Shown here: piece by piece, positions 1-6,798 of the stretch
Position numbering within the stretch: position 1 is the first letter of the stretch
Layout: the number at the start of each line of letters is the position of its first letter
From: a virus
DNA length: 28,559 nt
Reading direction: 5' to 3' (one strand)
IMG/VR virus record: IMGVR_UViG_3300025424_000031
Location: 1 to 28,559 of that record
Notes under the pieces: model-generated
Databases searched by the model: none
What the model was told of the DNA's origin: nothing
Seen by the model: the letters and a program-made list of their open reading frames with translations, nothing else
Program-made: the position numbers and the translations under genes

Positions 1-107
1 TAGCGAGTTCTATATCAAGAAAGCAAGTAATTGCTTTTATAGTTTTAGGCTGATGAGTGAGCTTAGTATCTTACTATTTTTTCTCATTGGATATTTTATG
101 CGGATAA
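1..107 (+). other. Non-coding left edge with two weak terminator-like hairpins
   Basis: I see no convincing gene here. Two short plus-strand hairpins are visible. One at 20-37 has a 7-bp stem (AAAGCAA/TTGCTTT) and a GTAA loop. One at 64-76 has a 5-bp stem (TAGTA/TACTA) followed by six Ts. Both are AT-rich and weak. They could end a transcript entering from the left, which would fit a region of RNA genes continuing into 108-197. Confidence 0.25.
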
Positions 108-197
108 CGGAAGCATTTAGCAATTTGGAGTTGAACTACTGACATGTTCAACAACTGCGGTCAGGCAGTCCAATAGAGTTCGATTCTCTAGCTTCTG
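108..197 (+). tRNA. tRNA-Ser-like structure with long variable arm, possibly degenerate
   Basis: The fold has a 7-bp acceptor stem (CGGAAGC with GCTTCTG), a canonical T-arm (TAGAG, loop TTCGATT, CTCTA), a D-loop with GG, and a long variable arm (ACTGC/GCAGT), as in type II serine or leucine tRNAs. The middle hairpin has a 7-bp stem (GTTGAAC/GTTCAAC) around a 9-nt loop, TACTGACAT, whose centre TGA would be a serine anticodon. Position 8 is A instead of U, position 33 would be C instead of U, and no CCA follows. It is therefore either a divergent phage tRNA-Ser(UGA) or a decaying one. Confidence 0.4.
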
Positions 198-324
198 TAC
201 AATATTGGTGACACACGGCCCTCAGATCTCGCCGTCTGATGTTTGGAATCGGTAGCACAAACTTTGAACTTGTTGGTGCCGATGCGACAGTGGTTTGAAT
301 GGAGAGATGAAAAGCTCCCCAGCC
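198..324. other. Intergenic stretch without a supported gene
   Basis: There is no convincing coding region. Some local base pairing is visible (ACGGC/GCCGT around 215-235, and an imperfect inverted repeat around 249-284), so a structured RNA is possible. No complete tRNA cloverleaf could be drawn. It lies just beyond the stop of the leftward membrane-protein gene. Confidence 0.3.
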
Positions 325-807
325 TTAGAATTTGGTAAACACAAATATCAATAGACTGCCCCAAGCAAATCCACGCGATAATTCCACTATAGTGTTTGCC
401 CACGTCTTGTTAGGATAGTATGTTATCATATAATTCAACCAAATTGCCAAACCAGTAGCAATTAACGCAAAAACAATACCAGCAACAAATATTTGCAGTA
501 AACTAACCCCCACTAATCCGGCGATCACCAAACTCGCCAATATTAAACAATGTCGGAAAAAAGTTCCAACAATTTGTTTGACATTTTTAGGTGTCATCGT
601 ACCACCAAATAATGACCAGCCTGGTGAACGCCAGATGATCCACCCCAAACTAATTAATCCAGCTGGCCAACCTGCTATCAAAACAGATAAAGCCACTAGT
701 GGCAAAAACACCCAATATATGGGCCTGCCAGGAAAATTAGATTGCCATCCCAATCCGCCGCCACACCATCTGTCAGCTAACATAAAAATTATTGGTAATG
801 CAAACAT
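325..807 (-). CDS. Small polytopic membrane protein, unknown function
   Basis: This 160-residue protein is dominated by hydrophobic segments, roughly residues 1-12, 28-60, 85-125 and 145-158, so it is probably an integral inner-membrane protein with three or four spans. There is no lipobox or enzyme motif. It starts at an ATG preceded by TAAGGA, which overlaps the stop of the collagen-like gene 9 bp upstream, so the two genes are probably co-translated in the late operon starting at 2166. A membrane protein at the end of a fibre operon could be holin-like or act in superinfection exclusion, but nothing in the sequence proves either. Confidence 0.6.
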   Translation of the reverse strand: MFALPIIFMLADRWCGGGLGWQSNFPGRPIYWVFLPLVALSVLIAGWPAGLISLGWIIWRSPGWSLFGGTMTPKNVKQIVGTFFRHCLILASLVIAGLVGVSLLQIFVAGIVFALIATGLAIWLNYMITYYPNKTWANTIVELSRGFAWGSLLIFVFTKF

Positions 808-816
808 GTAAGTTCC

Positions 817-1941
817 TTAGAAAAATATGCTGATTCGAACTTTAGCACCAATTACAGTACCTGTATTGGAAGGGGTTAATCCGGTAATAACGAAAGTACT
901 TGGTTGACTGATATCATATGCAATGAAGCATGAATTTGATTCTGAAATGCCAGTCCAGCGAGTGGAATTAATAGCTTGCTGACCCCACAAGAACATGCCT
1001 TGTGGTAAACCCAAATTGACATAACTGACTGTGATTGAACTTCCTGATACAGAAGTTGTCCATCCGGATGGTACCCCAGTAACAGAATTAATTGTACCGT
1101 CCATATTATAAACAACTGTAAAATTATATGTGGTGTTTAGTCCCTGTGGACCAGTAGCTCCAGTTGAACCTGTCGAACCAGTAGGACCAGTTGATCCAAT
1201 TGGCCCAGTTACCTGTGAAGCTGCGCCAATCGGTCCAGTTGGTCCAGTTGGTCCTCCATTGGGACCCGTTGGTCCTGTTACAGTAGATTGTGCGCCAGTT
1301 AGTCCTGCAGGACCAGTTGGTCCCTGTATTCCTGTAGGACCTGTTACGGTAGAAGCTGCACCAGTAGCGCCAGTTACACCCGTAGCACCAGTTGGCCCAA
1401 TTATACCAGTCGGGCCAGTGGGACCATCGGGACCCATGCTCGGACCAGTTGGTCCTGTTATTTGAAGACCGCCTCCAAGTGAGGTGAACCCGCCTGCAAC
1501 ACCACCGACTGTACCATAATTTAACAATATCTGAGTAATGGATCCAATATAAGCAGGATCCAGTGGTTGATTGCTTAAATAAGAACGGTCTATGCGAGCT
1601 CGGATCCAGATAAAATTTCCTGAAAAACTGTAGGTAGCAATACCAGTATCGCCCAAGTCACCACTGGTAGGATTTGCAGGATCTTTGGGAAACTGTTGAT
1701 AGGGTAACAAATCCAACGTCAATGGAATCGGAAACCAATCAGTTGCCTGTGGATCAGTTGCAAGTGATCCTTCAATATACAGACGACCTACAAAATTGGC
1801 TAGATAAGCACTGATAGTATGATTGTTACCAACTGTATTTGTGTAGCCGGCACCAGGTGTTTTTGGACCAGTCACATTTATTGGCGTTGGTAATCCAGAA
1901 GGATTGGTAGTCGTACTACTTAAGAGAATGACACTGTGCAT
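817..1941 (-). CDS. Collagen-like phage fibre or virion surface protein
   Basis: This 374-residue protein has three parts: an N-terminal globular domain (about 1-160), a collagen-like stretch of G-x-T/G-P-T triplets (about 160-290, many GPTGPTG units), and a C-terminal Ser/Thr/Gly-rich beta-type domain (about 290-374). Collagen-like triplets in phage tail fibres form trimeric rods connecting a base to a receptor-binding tip, and this layout matches. It lies 3 bp downstream of a 61-aa gene and is transcribed from the late promoter at 2159-2166, as expected for a virion component. Threonine dominates the Y position instead of hydroxyproline. Which virion part it belongs to cannot be told from sequence. 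Confidence 0.75.
   Translation of the reverse strand: MHSVILLSSTTTNPSGLPTPINVTGPKTPGAGYTNTVGNNHTISAYLANFVGRLYIEGSLATDPQATDWFPIPLTLDLLPYQQFPKDPANPTSGDLGDTGIATYSFSGNFIWIRARIDRSYLSNQPLDPAYIGSITQILLNYGTVGGVAGGFTSLGGGLQITGPTGPSMGPDGPTGPTGIIGPTGATGVTGATGAASTVTGPTGIQGPTGPAGLTGAQSTVTGPTGPNGGPTGPTGPIGAASQVTGPIGSTGPTGSTGSTGATGPQGLNTTYNFTVVYNMDGTINSVTGVPSGWTTSVSGSSITVSYVNLGLPQGMFLWGQQAINSTRWTGISESNSCFIAYDISQPSTFVITGLTPSNTGTVIGAKVRISIFF
1145..1465 (-). repeat. Collagen-triplet DNA repeat
   Basis: Degenerate 9-bp units (GGACCAGTT-like on the plus strand) encode the Gly-Pro-Thr triplets of the fibre gene. Such tracts expand and contract by slippage and can vary the rod length. The repeat also creates a spurious plus-strand reading frame of PVGPVGP type. 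Confidence 0.7.
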
Positions 1942-1944
1942 TCT

Positions 1945-2130
1945 TTATTTATTTGTTTCAACAATCTCTACTACTATTGCTGGATCACCAATCATTTCTT
2001 GAATTATTTCATCCAGTGTTTCTTTAAGAATAGCAATTCTATCTTCTGAAAGAACGGCTTCTTTATCACCAGTTTTAGATAATTTGTGGAAGTTGAGTTC
2101 CAGAGTTTGGGTTTTGATTTGTATTGACAT
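1945..2130 (-). CDS. Small hypothetical protein, first gene of the fibre operon
   Basis: This 61-residue, mostly helical, acidic protein (central EDRIAILKETLDEIIQEMI) has no recognisable domain. It begins at an ATG 29 bp downstream of an exact TATAAATA late promoter and ends 3 bp before the collagen-like fibre gene, so it should be made late in infection with the fibre. A fibre chaperone or small connector is conceivable but unproven. Confidence 0.6.
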   Translation of the reverse strand: MSIQIKTQTLELNFHKLSKTGDKEAVLSEDRIAILKETLDEIIQEMIGDPAIVVEIVETNK

Positions 2131-2158
2131 GAATAGCCTTTTTGATTATGTACAGCTA

Positions 2159-2166
2159 TATTTATA
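2159..2166 (-). promoter_or_regulatory. T4-type late promoter (TATAAATA)
   Basis: The minus strand reads TATAAATA, identical to the T4 late consensus recognised by the gp55 sigma factor with gp33/gp45. The predicted start of transcription is about 6 nt beyond the last A, leaving a leader of about 23 nt before the 61-aa gene. The box overlaps the end of the upstream 154-aa gene. Confidence 0.75.
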
Positions 2167-2626
2167 CCAAATCATCAATTGTTGATACTTCGATCTGCAC
2201 TCTTTTACCAACCAGGTTGCCTTCTTCATCCAGGATATCTTCAAATTCCAAAGGTTTGCGTTCCTTCTGTGATTCCAATTCCTTTTCATCACTCCACTTT
2301 TGAAAATAACGTGCATGTGCCATTGAAAAGCTAGCGGCATCTTCCATGTCAGAAAATCGAACTAGACTGGTTAGGCAATTGTTTTTTTCATCCCATGACA
2401 AACTAAAATCAAATGGATCATAGGATTCTGAAAGAGACGCCAACGCTGGTTTTAAAATTGAATCAGGTAAATTTGGTGCTTTGAATAAAAACCCATCAGA
2501 GACAGACATCAGTTTTTCAAATGGATTGGTCTCCAGTTCAACGACATATTTGTGTTTTTGATCAATTGTTTCAAAAACAACTTGTGTGCCAAACATGTTT
2601 TCAGTTATTTGATGTTCAAATTTCAT
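2162..2626 (-). CDS. Conserved-looking hypothetical phage protein (154 aa)
   Basis: I do not recognise this soluble alpha/beta protein of 154 residues. It has no cysteine cluster or catalytic signature. The C-terminal third is charged (EKELESQKERKPLEFEDILDEE). It starts at ATG with GGAG about 7 nt upstream. It sits last in the minus-strand group that contains the DnaE-like and possible clamp-loader genes, so a replication-linked role is possible. Its stop codon region contains the late promoter of the following fibre operon. Confidence 0.55.
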   Translation of the reverse strand: MKFEHQITENMFGTQVVFETIDQKHKYVVELETNPFEKLMSVSDGFLFKAPNLPDSILKPALASLSESYDPFDFSLSWDEKNNCLTSLVRFSDMEDAASFSMAHARYFQKWSDEKELESQKERKPLEFEDILDEEGNLVGKRVQIEVSTIDDLV

Positions 2627-2658
2627 TGTTTATCTCCACTCTGGAAACGATGCGGCAT

Positions 2659-3252
2659 TCAAACAGTTTTGTCAAGGTCTTCCAAAATCAATTGTGCATG
2701 TATTACCACCACTTGCGCATATGATACACCATGACTCTTTTTTAGATAATACCCGTCTTCCGAAGGAACCCAAATTTCCGCTGAAATAGCAGAAAATCCC
2801 GAATGTTTACAACGTTCTATTAAATGTTTTTTGCCAGGACGAATCAAAGCTAGGAACATGGCTAATTCAATTATGGAACTGGGTTTTAAGACTTTTATTA
2901 AATCCGAGTGATTACTGATGTGAAATAGCTGCTGGCAAAATTCCGGATACTGTAATAGTTCCCAATCAAATGGTCGAGACATCAAATCCAATAAATGTGC
3001 TTCATCTCGTACTCGATCATAGACGTGCAGGTTAAGCAAATCTATTTTATAACAGTGTCGATCTTCTGCAGATTTATAGTCAATGCTGGCCAAGCCCGTT
3101 ATGGGATCAACTGGCATTTTATGAAAATAAACACCTGTATTATGACGAATGATTTCACCATCTCGAAATATGCTGGCAGGGGTATGATCAACACCAACTA
3201 AAGCCAGTGATCTATCTGGGAAATCAATATCAATATCACCACGTCCGGACAT
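2659..3252 (-). CDS. Miniature C-family (DnaE-like) DNA polymerase core protein
   Basis: Only 197 residues long, yet it carries the landmarks of the bacterial DNA polymerase III alpha palm and fingers in the correct order. These are GDIDIDF (residues 5-11, compare PDFDVDF with the first two catalytic aspartates), YKIDLLNL (68-75, compare VKFDFLGL with the third aspartate), CQQLFHISN, LKPSSIIELAMFLALIRPG (122-140, compare the ALxRPG finger motif) and KKSHGVSYA (171-179, compare NKSHSAAYA). There is no PHP, beta-binding or OB domain; full DnaE is over 1,100 residues. The catalytic Asp positions are retained, so it may bind DNA or nucleotide, but processive polymerisation seems unlikely. It overlaps the upstream gene by one base (TAATG). 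T4-like phages normally replicate with a family B polymerase. Confidence 0.75.
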   Translation of the reverse strand: MSGRGDIDIDFPDRSLALVGVDHTPASIFRDGEIIRHNTGVYFHKMPVDPITGLASIDYKSAEDRHCYKIDLLNLHVYDRVRDEAHLLDLMSRPFDWELLQYPEFCQQLFHISNHSDLIKVLKPSSIIELAMFLALIRPGKKHLIERCKHSGFSAISAEIWVPSEDGYYLKKSHGVSYAQVVVIHAQLILEDLDKTV

Positions 3253-3509
3253 TAGGGCAGCTTTCTAGAAATTTGTCGAACCTGTTGTTCCAAATTGCTG
3301 ATCCTAGTTGCTTGATCACGAGTTTTTTGTTGTAGTGTACTGACCGTAGATTCCAATGATCGAATCTTAGCAAGAAAATAAGTTGTTTGATTTTCTTCTT
3401 TGGTAGTGTTTTTTGGAATAACGGCAGTGCCGGTAACAGGAACAGCTTCCTGTGGTTTATCAGCGTCATACATGGTTGACATTTCTTCATCAGTCAATTT
3501 ATGGTTCAT
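3252..3509 (-). CDS. Small coiled-coil protein
   Basis: Starting at the ATG that overlaps the stop of the upstream zinc-finger gene (ATGA), the protein has 85 residues. It has a disordered N-terminal part (residues 1-40) and a C-terminal coiled coil of heptad type (about 43-80, LAKIRSLESTVSTLQQ...ISNLEQQVRQI). A longer frame exists upstream, but it lies inside the neighbouring gene. The stop overlaps the start of the DnaE-like gene by one base, so all three are translationally coupled. It may be an oligomerising partner of a neighbour; no family is recognised. Confidence 0.65.
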   Translation of the reverse strand: MNHKLTDEEMSTMYDADKPQEAVPVTGTAVIPKNTTKEENQTTYFLAKIRSLESTVSTLQQKTRDQATRISNLEQQVRQISRKLP

Positions 3510-4183
3510 AGTCCAGCCTCGGCTAGGGTTTCTTTTAGGAATTTTGTACCCGCAGTGTTTCGGGAAAATTTTATTTTCCAAACAGCAATTGGTGCTAAAT
3601 CTTTTATCAAAGTAATTTGCTCAGCTGAACATCTTTCAAAAAATTCTTCAGCTGATGGGGCATTGTACAATACCCAGGGACTCAAACGACCACGCTTCAA
3701 CCATTGTATAACAGACCCTGCTCCAACTTTTCGGAAAAAGTCTGTCCAAGTTTCACCACTTTCTTGACTCCACTTCTGCATCAATTCAATATTACGCTCT
3801 AATGCAGCTTCCGGTTCTTCTTTTTTAATCAACTCAGCGACATATTGATTGTATATTTTTTCGTTTGTCCATTCTGTCATTGGAATATTACCTTTGATCA
3901 CAAAGTCGATAAATTTGTTGACATCAATAGGATCAGTTTGGACCAAATATTTTCCAAATTTATAAAACCCAGTATAATACCTGCTGTCTATAAATTCTCG
4001 ATAATCAGTTCTTGAAACTCTGGAATTCGGCATGCTGAGTTCATAAAACCGACTCCAAGCAATAAATGCCAGTCGACTAACTGGATCTTCTTTGGCAAAC
4101 CATCGCCGTTTAATTTCACAGCTATGATTAATTAAAACGTCTTCACGATTAAAAGACCTTTTGCAAAATTCACATTTATGCAT
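3506..4183 (-). CDS. Zinc-finger protein of the replication group, unknown role
   Basis: This 225-residue protein opens with a single classical-type zinc knuckle: C4-x2-C7, then H20 and C22 (CEFCKRSFNREDVLINHSC). The remaining 200 residues are charged, mainly helical and rich in aromatic residues, with no nuclease motif I can identify. The finger plus the basic stretch after it (EIKRRWF) suggests nucleic-acid binding. It overlaps the gene before it by 8 bp and the coiled-coil gene after it by 4 bp. A replication accessory or transcription factor is a reasonable guess only. Confidence 0.65.
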   Translation of the reverse strand: MHKCEFCKRSFNREDVLINHSCEIKRRWFAKEDPVSRLAFIAWSRFYELSMPNSRVSRTDYREFIDSRYYTGFYKFGKYLVQTDPIDVNKFIDFVIKGNIPMTEWTNEKIYNQYVAELIKKEEPEAALERNIELMQKWSQESGETWTDFFRKVGAGSVIQWLKRGRLSPWVLYNAPSAEEFFERCSAEQITLIKDLAPIAVWKIKFSRNTAGTKFLKETLAEAGL

Positions 4184-4670
4184 CTAATTTCTTTAAATCC
4201 TCTAAAATCTTTTTTGTATCTGCTTTGCTTTCACCATGTGCTCGACACAGTGTTTCTAAAGCATCGGTTGTTAAATCAGTTTTTAGTATGTTGAGCTCTG
4301 TAATATTTACATCCGGATATATTTTTGAAAAAAACTCATCCAAATTAGGAGTATTCGTTGTTTTCTTTTTTGATATCCAGGGTCGATGTTGTTTTACTCC
4401 TGTTCCAACCACACACATGAGTTGATGTTGCAATTCTGGATGATTCGATAATTCCCAAAAACCCACATTCACAATGTCATTTGTTAAAATAACAGATAGG
4501 TCAGCCTGCGAGTTTTGACTTGGAAGACTGCTCATATATCGCATAAGAACAAGAGCTGCATATCCCTTCTTCTCTTCTTCAGTCAAATTCTGATAATAGG
4601 TTTTATTACCACGATCAATTGATTCCAGTGTTTTGAATAGATCCAATTTGTATTTTTTGTCTTCTGCCAT
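4176..4670 (-). CDS. Possible clamp-loader small subunit (gp62-like)
   Basis: This 164-residue helical protein has an N-terminal block, LFKTLESIDRGN...YQNLTEEEKKGYAALVLMRYMSSLPSQ, a middle block with FWELSNHPELQHQLMCVVGTG and an HRPWI element, and a C-terminal Lys-rich helix. This pattern resembles proteins I associate with gp62-type clamp-loader small subunits in non-enteric T4-like phages; gp62 itself is about 187 aa in T4. Similarity to T4 gp62 is too low to judge by eye. It is the first gene of its transcript, with AGGTGA before the ATG. Gene 44, the usual partner, is not in the window. Confidence 0.4.
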   Translation of the reverse strand: MAEDKKYKLDLFKTLESIDRGNKTYYQNLTEEEKKGYAALVLMRYMSSLPSQNSQADLSVILTNDIVNVGFWELSNHPELQHQLMCVVGTGVKQHRPWISKKKTTNTPNLDEFFSKIYPDVNITELNILKTDLTTDALETLCRAHGESKADTKKILEDLKKLDA

Positions 4671-4690
4671 AAAAGTTCACCTATCTCACA

Positions 4691-4719
4691 AATTTATGAC
4701 ATTTGAGTTGGAATATCAA
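4691..4719 (-). promoter_or_regulatory. Sigma70-like promoter for the replication-associated group
   Basis: The minus strand has TTGATA (4719-4714), a 17-nt spacer and TAAATT (4696-4691), followed about 20 nt later by the ATG of the possible clamp-loader gene. The -10 is imperfect. The same bases also contain CATAAATT, one mismatch from the late box, so the promoter class is uncertain. Confidence 0.4.
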
Positions 4720-4748
4720 GTTTGAATTGGCTCAAAATTTTGGTTCTG

Positions 4749-4756
4749 CATAAATA
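4749..4756 (+). promoter_or_regulatory. T4-type late promoter (CATAAATA)
   Basis: CATAAATA lies 29 bp upstream of the ATG of the plus-strand structural gene, with AAGGAG between them. It differs from the T4 late consensus only at the first base and recurs identically before the next plus-strand gene. Confidence 0.65.
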
Positions 4757-4785
4757 AGACTACAGCACAAGGAGATAAACAACAC

Positions 4786-5901
4786 ATGGGTCGCCCTCTT
4801 AAAAAAACACTAATCGGCAATACCTCACAAACAGGTCAACAAATTGCCATTAATGCTTGGGTATCTGGAGATTCGCAAGCACGAACAGGATACATTATCA
4901 AAGAAAAAAATTATCATAGGTATTATGTTAATACCACAAACGCAACATCCAATACCACTTTCCTAGGAGTTGTTGCTCTTCAAAACACAGCACCAACTGC
5001 TGCTGGACAAGCTACCATTCAAATCACACCATATGGGGCATCTGGATCCGGCGTTGCCGCAACTGCAAATGTGGGACTTTACAGCGCAGGAAACATTGCA
5101 GTTTATGGTACAGGTACCACCAGTGCAAACTATGTTCCGGGTGAAACTCTACAACTGTTAGGTGGATCCAACACCACAATAGCAAATGTTACCGTCAATT
5201 CAGTACACGTTCGTATTGCAAACGTACAAACAAATGGCACTGGTTTCACAGTTGGCGACACATTTACTTTCAGTGGGCCTGGCTATGTGCAACCTGCGCA
5301 AATTACTGTAGCAACAACCACAGGAAACGGTGCAATTGGTACTTTATCAGTTGCACTTGCAACAGATGGATCATATACAAGCACAACATTACCAGCTAAC
5401 CCAGTAACACCAAACGTTGCTGTTACTGCAAATAGTGGATTAACAACTGCAACATTCAACCTCGGGTGGGGTGTTGACCAACTCACTGTCAAATCACCTG
5501 GTCTATTCTCAAGTGTTCCATCAAATCCAATTGCACTTTCAGGAAGCGCAACTGGTACTGGAGCAACCATAAATGGAACATGGACTGTAAAAACTGTTAC
5601 AGTTAGCCCCGGTGGTTCTGGATATGATGCACCTCCCTTTGTTTCATTCAATGCTTCCCTGGGTTCAGATGCACAAGCTACTTCTACGATTGCGTCAGGT
5701 GTTGTAACCGCAGTAAACGTAGCAGCCGGTGGTGTTTATGCAGCAGTTCCAGGCGTCAATTTTGCAAACGCAGGCAACGTAAAATATGCTGCTAAAATTA
5801 ATGATCACACTGTGGTTGCTTATGATGGCACTTCTTATACTTGGTATGCTACAGGAACAACACTTACTGCTCCTGGTCAAGCAACAATACCAACATCCTA
5901 A
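4786..5901 (+). CDS. Probable virion structural protein, Gly/Ala/Thr-rich
   Basis: This 371-residue protein has low-complexity, beta-rich composition (long runs of G, A, T, S, V; almost no Cys). Internal motifs resemble each other: FTVGDTFTFSGPGY, VTVSPGGSGYDAPPFVSF and VNVAAGGVYAAVPGVNF, suggesting repeated beta modules. This composition is typical of phage head-decoration, fibre or tail proteins. It is an isolated plus-strand gene with its own late box at 4749, AAGGAG 11 nt before the ATG, and a strong terminator 37 bp after the stop, which implies high late expression. The exact virion role is not determined. Confidence 0.7.
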   Translation: MGRPLKKTLIGNTSQTGQQIAINAWVSGDSQARTGYIIKEKNYHRYYVNTTNATSNTTFLGVVALQNTAPTAAGQATIQITPYGASGSGVAATANVGLYSAGNIAVYGTGTTSANYVPGETLQLLGGSNTTIANVTVNSVHVRIANVQTNGTGFTVGDTFTFSGPGYVQPAQITVATTTGNGAIGTLSVALATDGSYTSTTLPANPVTPNVAVTANSGLTTATFNLGWGVDQLTVKSPGLFSSVPSNPIALSGSATGTGATINGTWTVKTVTVSPGGSGYDAPPFVSFNASLGSDAQATSTIASGVVTAVNVAAGGVYAAVPGVNFANAGNVKYAAKINDHTVVAYDGTSYTWYATGTTLTAPGQATIPTS

Positions 5902-5937
5902 TCTCGCTAGACTAGAAAATAGTTAGCAGACTCAGGC

Positions 5938-5979
5938 AAAGCCTCTGACGAACCCAAGTAAGTCAGGGGCTTTGTTTTT
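5938..5979 (+). terminator. Strong rho-independent terminator
   Basis: A 12-bp stem (AAAGCCTCTGAC with GTCAGGGGCTTT, one G-T pair), a 12-nt loop and GTTTTT follow the structural gene. It insulates this gene from the next plus-strand late gene. Confidence 0.85.
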
Positions 5980-5986
5980 CTCTGAA

Positions 5987-5994
5987 CATAAATA
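5987..5994 (+). promoter_or_regulatory. T4-type late promoter (CATAAATA)
   Basis: An identical CATAAATA box lies 26 bp before the ATG at 6021 and just beyond the preceding terminator. The leader carries CGGAG 6 nt from the start codon. Confidence 0.65.
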
Positions 5995-6020
5995 ATGTGG
6001 CGCTTTAATCGGAGATAAAA

Positions 6021-6761
6021 ATGGCCAAAATTAAAATTTCAATCGTCAATGAAACAACTGTAGTTCATGACGCGGATGTCAAACCAATAACAGATGCACT
6101 TCAAATTCAAATTCATCGAGACTTTGCACCAATCTGGGGGATTGATGCAGATCTTATTTTTGTACCCAAGGGACATAAACCCGATCCCACTACTTGGTGG
6201 CTAGTATTGCTTGATAATAGTGACCAACAAGGTGCATTGGGATATCATGACTTGACCCCTGCAGGACTTCCCATGGGCAAAGTTTTCGTTAAGACTGATC
6301 TACAATATAAACTCAGCTGGTCAGTTACTATGAGCCACGAACTCCTGGAAATGATTGCTGATCCAGATATTGATCTAACCGTATTTTCACAGGACTCTGA
6401 CACATCTGGGTACCTATATGCTTTTGAAATGTGTGATGCCGTGGAAGATGATGCATTTGGATATGCGATTGGTAGTACACGGGTTTCCAACTTTGTTTTA
6501 CCAGCGTATTTTCAACCAGGAATCCCTGGCAACAAATGGGATTTTATGGGTAAGTTGACTGGTCCAATTCCTGCTATGTTGAGTGGTGGCTATTTGAGCA
6601 AGTTCCCAGTCAACAAACCCGGTGAAACAGCTGGTTGGACACAAATAAATGCTGAACTGGCTGATCCAAATATATTTGGGCGTTATCTAAATAATGGTGG
6701 TGGAACTCGTCGTGTCAAAAGAGCTCAAAAAACTGCCTTAAAGGTTTCCGAAACAAAATAA
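6021..6761 (+). CDS. Putative metallopeptidase-like protein with HELLE motif
   Basis: This 246-residue protein contains SVTMSHELLEMIADPD (102-116). The HExxE core has H106, E107 and E110, followed by D114, where a gluzincin would have a second His. Downstream it has YAFEMCDAVEDDAFGY and SNFVLPAYFQPG, compact blocks that look like conserved active-site or structural segments. The tail (about 222-246) is basic. There is no signal peptide. The late promoter and following terminator suggest a virion-associated or lysis-stage protein. I call peptidase only tentatively, because the third-position His of HExxH is missing; it may be a relative that has lost or changed its metal site. Confidence 0.5.
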   Translation: MAKIKISIVNETTVVHDADVKPITDALQIQIHRDFAPIWGIDADLIFVPKGHKPDPTTWWLVLLDNSDQQGALGYHDLTPAGLPMGKVFVKTDLQYKLSWSVTMSHELLEMIADPDIDLTVFSQDSDTSGYLYAFEMCDAVEDDAFGYAIGSTRVSNFVLPAYFQPGIPGNKWDFMGKLTGPIPAMLSGGYLSKFPVNKPGETAGWTQINAELADPNIFGRYLNNGGGTRRVKRAQKTALKVSETK

Positions 6762-6768
6762 CGAATAT

Positions 6769-6797
6769 TGAAGCGATCCTAGGATCGCTTCAGTTTT
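6769..6797. terminator. Palindromic terminator between convergent genes
   Basis: A perfect 24-nt palindrome spans 6769-6792 (stem TGAAGCGAT or longer). It is followed on the plus side by GTTTT, giving a rho-independent terminator for the HELLE gene. It lies immediately after the stop of the converging minus-strand gene, although the minus-side T-tract is poor. Confidence 0.75.
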
Positions 6798-6798
6798 C

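Noticed and set aside
235-310. Apparent tRNA-Gln (UUG anticodon in CTTTGAA loop) next to the serine-like tRNA
   Set aside because: The anticodon arm and a CGGTAG D-loop can be imagined, but no T-stem pairs around TTTGAAT and no acceptor stem closes the fold.
301-318. GGAG/CTCC hairpin after the membrane-protein gene as a terminator
   Set aside because: It has a four-base stem, a large loop and no T-tract on the transcribed side.
188-403. Minus-strand frame of 71 codons across the left non-coding region
   Set aside because: It overlaps the tRNA-like fold and the end of the membrane-protein gene, with no clear ribosome site and a composition unlike neighbouring proteins.
1130-1465. Plus-strand frame of 111 codons rich in PVGPVGP
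   Set aside because: It is the antisense of the collagen-triplet tract; the repeat keeps several frames open. It has no ribosome site and the minus-strand gene is well supported.
5283-5651. Minus-strand frame of 122 codons inside the structural gene
   Set aside because: It is a shadow of the low-complexity GC-richer plus-strand gene, which has promoter, ribosome site and terminator in the right places.
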